This document shows, piece by piece, positions 45,710 to 52,721 of a DNA stretch of 64,000 nucleotides (position 1 is its first letter; every line of letters begins with the position of its first letter). The stretch lies in assembly GCA_021730635.1 (NCBI GenBank), contig JAJNNC010000001.1:1-64000 (forward strand), read 5' to 3'. The stretch is from Catalimonadaceae bacterium JC749 (GTDB lineage: Bacteria; Bacteroidota; Bacteroidia; Cytophagales; Cyclobacteriaceae). The position numbers and the translations under genes are program-made. The notes below the pieces were generated by a model. It did not search any database, was not told where the DNA came from, and saw only the letters and a program-made list of their open reading frames with translations.

Positions 45710-45837
45710 AATACAATTTTGTTTCGTGATCAGAAAATTTTCTTATCCATAAGAGTTTTCTGAATCAAAGAAATTGTTTCTCATAGTTTAGGTAGTTTAG
45801 AAAGCCTGCTTATCGTTTAAGCAGGCTTTTTTTTATT
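45710..45837 (+). ncRNA. Candidate small RNA before the EF-G-like gene
   Basis: A hairpin of about 16 bp (45727-45767: TGAT-CAGAAAA paired with TTTTCTG-A-ATCA, inner TCTTA/TAAGA around TCCA) is followed by a strong 12-bp terminator (45801-45812 with 45818-45829) and a T8 tail. The two elements without a gene between suggest a short independent RNA. The promoter is uncertain (TACAATTTTG at about 45710 is an imperfect box). Confidence 0.4.
45801..45837 (+). terminator. Intrinsic terminator 1 in the gap
   Basis: AAAGCCTGCTTA / TAAGCAGGCTTT, perfect 12-bp stem, 5-nt loop, then a T run. No gene lies upstream on this strand within the gap. Confidence 0.85.
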
Positions 45838-45855
45838 AACGGATTGTTAATTATT

Positions 45856-45873
45856 TATGAATATGTATTCATA
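45856..45873. promoter_or_regulatory. 18-bp perfect palindrome
   Basis: TATGAATA-TG-TATTCATA, 8-bp arms with a 2-bp centre, placed between two terminators. This is a typical operator size. The regulator is unknown. Confidence 0.45.
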
Positions 45874-45941
45874 CTATTGAGTAATAGAATCAGATAACCT
45901 AGCTTTATAGCCTGTAATCAGTATTAAAAATTTTTTAGCTC

Positions 45942-45980
45942 CCCGTTGTCGCTTTAAGAGGCAGCGGGTTTTTGTTTTTT
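45942..45980 (+). terminator. Intrinsic terminator 2 in the gap
   Basis: CCCGTTGTC paired with GGCAGCGGG (two G-T pairs), 9-nt loop, followed by TTTTTGTTTTTT. It would end a transcript starting near the 45856 palindrome. Confidence 0.8.
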
Positions 45981-46179
45981 AAGATTTTCCCAGAATTCTT
46001 TGAGGAAGCTATCCTAAAAAGATCCTATATTCTCTTTTCAAAAGTTCAGATTGATTTTTTGCTACTAAGTTATTTCAGCTATTGTTTCAAGTATCACCTT
46101 TGTTTATTATATTGACTCTTACCGCTGCTTAACATGAGTAAGCCAAACGACACCTTTTGAACTACTAAATATACAGCCT

Positions 46180-48303
46180 ATGAAAGTTTTCGATAATCAG
46201 CACATCAAGAACATCGTCCTGTTGGGTAGTGCTAAGTCTGGAAAAACCACCCTGGCCGAAACCATGGTGTTTGAAGCCGGCCTGATCAACCGGCGTGGTA
46301 GTGTGGAAACCAAAAATACCGTATCTGATTTTCACGAAATTGAGCATGAAAGAGGCAATTCTGTCTATGCAACCCCCCTGCATACCGAGTGGCGGGGGTA
46401 TAAAATTAATATTATTGATACGCCGGGTTTGGATGATTTTATTGGCGAAATCGTTTCTTCTGTCAGAGTGGCCGATACCTGCGTTTTACTACTCAATGCG
46501 CAGCAAGGGTTTGAAGTAGGCACCGAACTGATCTGGAATTATATTGACCAATTCAGAAAGCCGACCATCTTAGCCATTAACCAGATGGATCATCCGAAAG
46601 CTAATTTTGAGGCTACCTGGGACTCTATCCGGGTCAGCTTTGGAGAAGCGGCCGCCCTGATGCAATATCCGGTAAACCCTGGTGAGGGTTTTAACGCTAT
46701 CATCGATCTGCTGAAAATGACCATGTATCGGTTCCCTGCCGAAGGCGGTAAGCCGGAAAAACTCCCTATCCCGGACGATGAAATAGAAAGAGCCAACCAA
46801 TTGCATAACGAACTGGTGGAGAAGGCCGCTATCAACGATGAAGACCTGATGGAACTGTATTTTGAGAAAGGAAATCTGGACGAAGACGAATTACGGAAAG
46901 GGCTTCGCATCGGCATGTTAAAACATGAAATGTTTCCTGTCTTTTGCCTTTCTGCCAAACAAAATATGGGAAGCGGCCGCCTGATGGGCTTCATCGACAA
47001 TGTGGCACCCGGTGCTTACGATATGTTTCCGGAACGTACTGTGGATGACAAAGAGATTGAATGTAAACCGGATCTGCCTGCCAGTTTGTTCGTTTTTAAA
47101 ACGTTGATAGAACCATATTTGGGCAAACTTACCTACTTCAAGGTCTGTTCCGGAGAAATTAACATTGGGATGGATCTGGTGAATGCACAAAATGGGGGTA
47201 CGGAACGCATCAACCAGCTCTATATTATGGATGGCAACGACCGTAAACCCGTAGACAAACTGGTAGCCGGCGATATTGGCGCTACTGTTAAGCTCAAAAA
47301 TACCGCGACCAACCATACTTTACATGCCAAAGATTTTGAGGTCAACTTCCTGCCTATGGACTTTCCCGAACCACGGGTGCGCACAGCAATTGTCGCCGAT
47401 AGTAAGAGTGATGAGGAAAAAATGAGCGAAGTGATCCGCGAACTGCAAGAGGAAGATCCTACGCTAAATATACAATACTCTAAAGAGCTCAAACAGCTGA
47501 TCTTGTCGGCACAGGGAGAACTTCACCTGGCGGTGACACAATGGCGGTTGAAACACGTGTATAATATCCAGGTACACTTTGAGAATCCTAAAATCCCCTA
47601 CCGGGAAACCATCCAAAGACAGGCTTATGCTTCCTATCGCCATAAAAAACAGTCGGGTGGCGCGGGGCAGTTTGCGGAGGTTCACCTGACTATTGCGCCC
47701 TACTTCGAAGGAATGCCCGATCCTTCCGGTTTTAACATCCGTCATAAGGAGGTCATAGATTTACCCTGGGGAGGAAGACTGGTGTTTTATAACTGTATTG
47801 TAGGGGGTGTGATAGACGCCCGCTTTCTGCCTTCTATCCTGAAAGGTGTGATGGAAAAAATGGAAGAGGGCCCCATCACCGGCTCCTATGCCCGCGACAT
47901 CTGTGTGATGGTACACGACGGCAAAATGCACCCGGTAGACTCCAACGATATTTCTTTCAAAATTGCAGGCTTGCAAGCTTTCAAACAAGCCTTTATGCAA
48001 GCAGATCCCAAGTTGCTGGAGCCTGTATATGACCTGGAGGTTTTGGTTCCGGAAGAACTGATGGGTGAAGTGATGACTGACCTGCAAACACGGCGCTCTA
48101 TTATCAATGGGATAGATACTAAAAATCAATACCAGATGATTAAAGCCCGAACCCCCCTTTCAGAGCTAAACAATTACAGCAGCACCCTGAAATCATTGAC
48201 ACAAGGCAGAGCCAGCTTTATCATGCGTTATGCGGAATACGCTCCTGTTCCTTATGAATTACAAAAACAACTGATAGCCGAAAGCGAGACAATCACAGCC
48301 TGA
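46180..48303 (+). CDS. Elongation factor G-like protein (EF-G2 type), G3 catalytic His missing
   Basis: A 707-residue five-domain EF-G homologue. Motif G1 is normal (GSAKSGKT, residues 16-23). G3 reads DTPGLDDF: Leu84 stands where EF-G has the catalytic His. G4 reads NQMD (134-137) instead of NKMD. Domains IV and V continue to the C-terminus, so the fold is complete. The N-terminus and the RRGSVETKNTVSD segment match the EF-G paralogue of Bacteroides known as EF-G2, which works in translocation without GTP hydrolysis. The gene is alone, behind a complex 604-bp gap, which suits conditional expression. It is not tet(M), whose motifs differ. Confidence 0.9.
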   Translation: MKVFDNQHIKNIVLLGSAKSGKTTLAETMVFEAGLINRRGSVETKNTVSDFHEIEHERGNSVYATPLHTEWRGYKINIIDTPGLDDFIGEIVSSVRVADTCVLLLNAQQGFEVGTELIWNYIDQFRKPTILAINQMDHPKANFEATWDSIRVSFGEAAALMQYPVNPGEGFNAIIDLLKMTMYRFPAEGGKPEKLPIPDDEIERANQLHNELVEKAAINDEDLMELYFEKGNLDEDELRKGLRIGMLKHEMFPVFCLSAKQNMGSGRLMGFIDNVAPGAYDMFPERTVDDKEIECKPDLPASLFVFKTLIEPYLGKLTYFKVCSGEINIGMDLVNAQNGGTERINQLYIMDGNDRKPVDKLVAGDIGATVKLKNTATNHTLHAKDFEVNFLPMDFPEPRVRTAIVADSKSDEEKMSEVIRELQEEDPTLNIQYSKELKQLILSAQGELHLAVTQWRLKHVYNIQVHFENPKIPYRETIQRQAYASYRHKKQSGGAGQFAEVHLTIAPYFEGMPDPSGFNIRHKEVIDLPWGGRLVFYNCIVGGVIDARFLPSILKGVMEKMEEGPITGSYARDICVMVHDGKMHPVDSNDISFKIAGLQAFKQAFMQADPKLLEPVYDLEVLVPEELMGEVMTDLQTRRSIINGIDTKNQYQMIKARTPLSELNNYSSTLKSLTQGRASFIMRYAEYAPVPYELQKQLIAESETITA

Positions 48304-48376
48304 TTCCTGTGATTTTCTTCAAGCGTTATTTTGTAAGAAAATAATATACCTTAAAGATACCCGAGACAGGATGCAG

Positions 48377-48420
48377 GGACGAAGCCACATCACCGTTTAA
48401 AAAAGGCTTCGTCCTTTTCC
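48377..48420 (+). terminator. Terminator after the EF-G-like gene
   Basis: Perfect 10-bp stem GGACGAAGCC / GGCTTCGTCC with an 18-nt loop and a TTTTCCTTT tail. It lies between convergent genes and may serve both. Confidence 0.8.
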
Positions 48421-48443
48421 TTTCAACCGAAAAACAAGCTAGT

Positions 48444-49343
48444 CTATTTTTCAACATTCGACAAGGTTTCCAGTGCCAGCATCAGCGCATGGGTTCCTTT
48501 TTTGCCATGCCCCTGAGCGCTGACCCCTTCATAGAGCTGTTTTACCAGCGACAAGCCCGGCATAGATAAACCCATACGATTGGCTTCCTGAAGCGCAATA
48601 CCCATATCTTTGATAAAATGCTCCACATAAAAGCCGGGGTCAAAGTTGCGTTTTACGATTCTGGGAGCCAGATTTTCCAGTGTCCAGCAAGCAGCTGCTC
48701 CCCCACTGATGGATTGTAGCATGGTAGGCAAATCCAGCCCTGCACGATACGCATATAGCAGACTTTCACAAACACCAATCATGGTGCCGGCGATCACAAT
48801 CTGATTACACATCTTGGTGTGCTGTCCTGAGCCAGCCTTACCCTGATAGACGATATTTTTACCCATGATTTCCAACAGGGGCATCACCTGGTCGACGGCT
48901 GATTGCTCGCCGCCTACCATAATAGAAAGTGTGCCATTTTTCGCGCCAACATCTCCTCCCGACACAGGGGCATCTATGGCCGATATCCCTTTATTTCTGG
49001 CCTTTTCATCAATTTCCCGTGCTAAGCTTGGCTCAGTGGTAGTCATGTCAACCAAAATGGCTCCTTTCCTGGCCCCAGACAAGATGCCCTTTTCCCCAAA
49101 ATATACTTCTCTCACATCATCAGGAAAGCCTACAATCGTAAAAATGATATCGGCCTCACTGGCCACTGCCTGAGGGGAATCAGCCCAGGCGGCTCCTCTA
49201 TCCAGAAGTGGCTGCGCTTTAGAAGGTGTTCGGTTATACACAACTGTGCGGTATCCGTTATCCTGAATCCGGCCCAACATGGCCATACCCATAACTCCGG
49301 TACCAATCCAGCCTACCGTTGTGTTTTGGTTAGTAACTGACAT
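48444..49343 (-). CDS. NAD(P)-dependent beta-hydroxyacid dehydrogenase
   Basis: A 299-residue member of the 3-hydroxyisobutyrate/tartronate-semialdehyde dehydrogenase family. The Rossmann motif [11 protein letters not shown] (about residues 10-20), the substrate motif [19 protein letters not shown] and the catalytic Lys in [12 protein letters not shown] are present. Start taken at the ATG at 49343 ([12 protein letters not shown]); the longer frame adds 24 residues not usual in the family. Substrate is not decided. Confidence 0.9.
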   Translation of the reverse strand: MSVTNQNTTVGWIGTGVMGMAMLGRIQDNGYRTVVYNRTPSKAQPLLDRGAAWADSPQAVASEADIIFTIVGFPDDVREVYFGEKGILSGARKGAILVDMTTTEPSLAREIDEKARNKGISAIDAPVSGGDVGAKNGTLSIMVGGEQSAVDQVMPLLEIMGKNIVYQGKAGSGQHTKMCNQIVIAGTMIGVCESLLYAYRAGLDLPTMLQSISGGAAACWTLENLAPRIVKRNFDPGFYVEHFIKDMGIALQEANRMGLSMPGLSLVKQLYEGVSAQGHGKKGTHALMLALETLSNVEK

Positions 49344-49505
49344 ACGATAAAGGTTAATAGTTGGTGAAAGTGCTAAATAAAAAAATTTTTCTTCAAAAAC
49401 ATGTTGGTTACTCAAAAGTTGGTAAAGCTGAGGTAAAAACCTATACCCCCATTATCTTGCTTTCTGCTACTTTTTTTCCACCGCCAAGCTTCTTACATTT
49501 ATACA

Positions 49506-50642
49506 ATGCACCCATTGGCCCGCATATTGTCGGTGAAACTGTTGTATCGATACAACCTTTTATTCTGGCTGACGCTCTGTCTGCTTCAACTGATACAAAC
49601 ACTTTCTTTGACCCTTAGCTTTGATCAGGCATTTTTGTGGATCCATGTCATCCGCTACCCCATTGCTACCTGCCTGAGCTACTGGATTCTGAGCCATCTG
49701 GTCTTTGATCTGTACCTGACTACCCGTAAAATTCACCTGCATGTTTTTATTATATTTCATATGAGTGCCAGCCTGGGTTTTGGCTTCGTGCACAAGCTAT
49801 TGGCCTATACCAGTGGCTTGTTACTGGAACGACTTTTCCTGGAGCAGGAAACCAAAACCTGGCGAGAGTTGATCCAACTCTGGCAACAAACCTGGTTTGA
49901 CGTTGTTAACCCTATCGCTGTATATTGGATGATACTGGGTATTTTGCTGGCCTTGGATTACTGGCACCGCTTCAGGGATCAGGCTTTACGCTCTCATGTG
50001 TTACAGCATCAGCTGACAGAAGCCCAGCTGCAGCATCTGAAAATGCAGATGCAACCCCATTTCCTGTTTAACGCCTTAAATACCATTGCCATGATGGTGC
50101 GGCGCCATCAGGATAAACCAGCACTGGATATGCTTACCGGTCTCAGCGAAATGCTGCGTAACAACATGAGTAAGAAAAAAAAGCAGCTCATTACCCTGGA
50201 AGAGGAGCTTACGCTGGTGAATCATTACCTTAGCATTGAGAAAGTACGGTATCAGGATCGCTTGCACCTGGAAATAAATATTCAGGAAGACACCAGGCAA
50301 ATGCTGGTGCCGAATCTGATCTTACAACCTATTGTGGAAAATGCTTTTAAACATGGTGTGGCCCATGCACTGGACAAGTCCCTTGTACGAATTGCTGCCT
50401 ACTATGAACAAGATCAATTGGTACTGGAAGTATTTAACAGCATTGATGACTCTTCCCAAGATTGGATCTTGGCCAAAAGCAGAGGCATAGGACTCGGCAA
50501 CACTATCGAACGGTTATTGCAATTGTATAGAGGAAAAGCCAAATTTCAGATCAACGAAAAAGAAGAGGGAGTGCTGGTACGGATTACCTTACCGGCTCAT
50601 TCCGCCGATACTTCCAGGGTGCTGAATTTACGAGAAGATTAA
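49506..50642 (+). CDS. LytS-type sensor histidine kinase
   Basis: A 378-residue kinase of the His_kinase (LytS/YehU) family with four membrane segments between about residues 15 and 155. The phosphorylated residue is His185 in QMQPHFLFNALNTIA; the HATPase part has LILQPIVENAFKHG and GIGLGNTIERL. It precedes the LytTR regulator by 4 bp, so they are a two-component pair. The signal is unknown. Confidence 0.92.
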   Translation: MHPLARILSVKLLYRYNLLFWLTLCLLQLIQTLSLTLSFDQAFLWIHVIRYPIATCLSYWILSHLVFDLYLTTRKIHLHVFIIFHMSASLGFGFVHKLLAYTSGLLLERLFLEQETKTWRELIQLWQQTWFDVVNPIAVYWMILGILLALDYWHRFRDQALRSHVLQHQLTEAQLQHLKMQMQPHFLFNALNTIAMMVRRHQDKPALDMLTGLSEMLRNNMSKKKKQLITLEEELTLVNHYLSIEKVRYQDRLHLEINIQEDTRQMLVPNLILQPIVENAFKHGVAHALDKSLVRIAAYYEQDQLVLEVFNSIDDSSQDWILAKSRGIGLGNTIERLLQLYRGKAKFQINEKEEGVLVRITLPAHSADTSRVLNLRED

Positions 50643-50646
50643 TTCA

Positions 50647-51453
50647 ATGAATGTGATGGACAAAATCAAAACGATAATCGTGGATGATGAAGCTGAAGCG
50701 AGAGAAGGCATCAAAATGTTGTTGGGGCAGGATACTGAAATTCATATCACCGCTGTTTGCAACAATGGCCTACAGGCTATCGAAGCCATACGGGAACATC
50801 ACCCCGATCTGTTGCTGCTGGACATACAAATGCCGCAGGTCAGTGGATTTGAAGTATTGAACAGTGTGGAAAAGGAAGCACTGCCCGTTGTCATCTTCAT
50901 TACTGCTCATGATGAATATACGCTAAAGGCTTTTGAGGTACATGCCATTGACTATCTGTTAAAACCTTTTACAGATCAGCGTTTTTTTGCAGCGCTGAAT
51001 TATGCCAAACAGCACATTCTCCACCAGAAACAAAGCAAGAGCCAGCAATCTCTCTCCCACTTGCTACACACTCAGCAGGAAAAACAGACTCCTGCAGAAG
51101 GCAGGCTCATCAAAGAATCCAAAAAATTGATCAACAACCGGTTGGTGGTGAAAACCAATGGCAGGATTCATCTTGTACCCTTGGAAAAGATTAGCTGGAT
51201 AGAAGCCTATGATTATTATGTAAAAATTCATACAAAAGAGCATACTTTCGTGATCAGAGACAGTATGAAGAACATGGAAGAAACCTTACCCGATCTTTTT
51301 CTGCGAATTCATAAATCAAGCATTATTAACACACAACACCTGGCCGATATCCACGTTACTGCTCAGGGAGATTATGAAGTAAAGCTTTCCAGCGGTGAAA
51401 TATTGAAAGTAAGCAGGAATTATAAAGACAGGGTCAAAGCCCTGTTAATCTGA
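50647..51453 (+). CDS. LytTR-family response regulator
   Basis: A 268-residue regulator with a receiver domain (phospho-acceptor Asp59 in LLLLDIQMPQVSGFE) and a C-terminal LytTR DNA-binding domain (about residues 165-265, with ISWIEAYDYYVKIHT and FLRIHKSSIINTQH). It is partner of the kinase at 49506. Possible target: the VanY-like peptidase gene 9 bp downstream, which would link the pair to cell-wall turnover. Confidence 0.93.
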   Translation: MNVMDKIKTIIVDDEAEAREGIKMLLGQDTEIHITAVCNNGLQAIEAIREHHPDLLLLDIQMPQVSGFEVLNSVEKEALPVVIFITAHDEYTLKAFEVHAIDYLLKPFTDQRFFAALNYAKQHILHQKQSKSQQSLSHLLHTQQEKQTPAEGRLIKESKKLINNRLVVKTNGRIHLVPLEKISWIEAYDYYVKIHTKEHTFVIRDSMKNMEETLPDLFLRIHKSSIINTQHLADIHVTAQGDYEVKLSSGEILKVSRNYKDRVKALLI

Positions 51454-51462
51454 CTTTTCGCT

Positions 51463-52287
51463 ATGCATAAGAAATTATCTGTATTTTTAGTGGGCACCAG
51501 CCTTTTTTTATCTGTGGCTGCCTGTTCTTCTAACACCAAACCGAGTGCCTCTCCACCTGCTATGGCAGACACGGTGAAAATGAAACTTACTGCTGAAGAG
51601 ACAGATACTTTGTCTGCTGAAAGATTGCTGGGAAAAATCAACCCTTCTAAAGAGGAGAATTTTGTAAGAATCCCCCCACAGTATACAGATAAATCCAATA
51701 TCTATCTGCACAAGGATGCCTACCAAGCCTTTTTGAGGATGGCAGAAGCGGCGGCAGCCGAGGGTTTTTTTTTACAAATCATCTCTGCTACCCGTACTTT
51801 CGCCGATCAGAAAAGAATATGGGAAAACAAATGGACAGGCAAGCAAAAAGTAGAGGGACAAGATCTTAGTCAGACCATTCCTGACCCTGCACAAAGGGCT
51901 ATGAAAATACTGGAGTACAGCTCTATGCCTGGTACCTCCCGCCACCATTGGGGAACAGACATTGACCTGAATGCCCTCAATAACTCCTATTTTGCGTCGG
52001 GCAAAGGACTGAAAATCTACGAATGGATGCAGCAACATGCTCCTTCCTATGGCTTTTGCCAGGTATACACTGAAAAAGGCCCTGCCCGCCCCCATGGCTA
52101 TAACGAAGAGAAATGGCATTGGAGCTACATACCGCTGGCCGCTGACTTGTTGACGCATTATGCCCGGCAGATCAGCTATCAGGATATTAGTGGCTTTAAA
52201 GGAGCCGAGGTGGCAGAAAAGATAAACATGATCCCTAACTATGTGCAGGGAATTGCCCCCGCCTGCAAAGATTGGAAAGAGGAGTAA
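51463..52287 (+). CDS. M15-family D-alanyl-D-alanine carboxypeptidase (VanY-like), lipoprotein
   Basis: A 274-residue lipoprotein: signal segment residues 5-20 and lipobox VAAC, so Cys21 is modified. The VanY-type zinc site is in PGTSRHHWGTDIDLN (His and Asp) and EKWHWSY (His), with the typical SATRTFADQKRIWE segment. It trims peptidoglycan side chains outside the cytoplasmic membrane. It follows the LytTR regulator by 9 bp and is probably in the same transcript. Confidence 0.92.
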   Translation: MHKKLSVFLVGTSLFLSVAACSSNTKPSASPPAMADTVKMKLTAEETDTLSAERLLGKINPSKEENFVRIPPQYTDKSNIYLHKDAYQAFLRMAEAAAAEGFFLQIISATRTFADQKRIWENKWTGKQKVEGQDLSQTIPDPAQRAMKILEYSSMPGTSRHHWGTDIDLNALNNSYFASGKGLKIYEWMQQHAPSYGFCQVYTEKGPARPHGYNEEKWHWSYIPLAADLLTHYARQISYQDISGFKGAEVAEKINMIPNYVQGIAPACKDWKEE

Positions 52288-52334
52288 TTTTTCTGGATTT
52301 ACCGGCTATCCTTTTTGTTTTGAAAGTATTTTTT

Positions 52335-52361
52335 CTACATTTATGTAATACATAAAAGTAG
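52335..52361 (+). promoter_or_regulatory. PadR operator, 27-bp palindrome
   Basis: CTAC-A-TTTATGTA-A-TACATAAA-A-GTAG: perfect arms except one A-A pair, 6 bp before the padR ATG. The core ATGTAnTACAT is of the ATGT/ACAT type known for PadR proteins, so autoregulation is likely. Confidence 0.75.
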
Positions 52362-52366
52362 ATAAT

Positions 52367-52699
52367 ATGAAAGGGACTTATCTGGGAGAATTTGAAGAGT
52401 TGGTTTTACTTTCAGCGGCTATTTTGTACGACGAAGCTTATGGGTATGCTATCGCTCAGGAAATAGAGAAGCAGACCGGTCGCTCCATCAGCCTGAGTGC
52501 AGTACATTCAGCACTACATCGCCTGGAGCAGAAAAGCTTTCTGACATCACGACTCGCCGGAGCCACTACCAAGCGAGGTGGAAAAAGGCGGCGATTCTTT
52601 ACCCTGACCTCCGATGGTAAACTAGCACTGCAGGAAGCCATGCAACTGAGACAGCAGATGTGGGCAGCCATTCCGCAGGTTGTCTTTCATACTACCTAA
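52367..52699 (+). CDS. PadR-family transcriptional repressor
   Basis: A 110-residue PadR with the winged HTH: EELVLLSAAILYDEAYGYAI (about residues 6-25), SLSAVHSALHRLEQKSFL and the wing KRGGKRRRFFTLT. Short C-terminal helix, as in PadR subfamily 2. It lies behind a matching palindrome and just before an FtsX-like permease gene, a pairing common in Bacteroidota, so it should repress that permease. Confidence 0.93.
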   Translation: MKGTYLGEFEELVLLSAAILYDEAYGYAIAQEIEKQTGRSISLSAVHSALHRLEQKSFLTSRLAGATTKRGGKRRRFFTLTSDGKLALQEAMQLRQQMWAAIPQVVFHTT

Positions 52700-52721
52700 T
52701 TTCATCACGCTGTTAATACCT

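Larger units (their letters stand above)
45576..46179. other. 604-bp gap with hairpins, two terminators and a palindrome
   Basis: No coding frame. It holds, on the plus strand, a long hairpin (45727-45767), a terminator (45801-45837), an 18-bp palindrome (45856-45873) and a second terminator (45942-45980). The last 200 bp should contain the promoter of the EF-G-like gene; no exact -7 box was found. Confidence 0.65.

Noticed and set aside
46180-48303. A ribosome-protection resistance protein (TetM-like)
   Set aside because: The N-terminal and G-domain motifs follow the EF-G2 group, and the loss of the G3 His is not a TetM feature.
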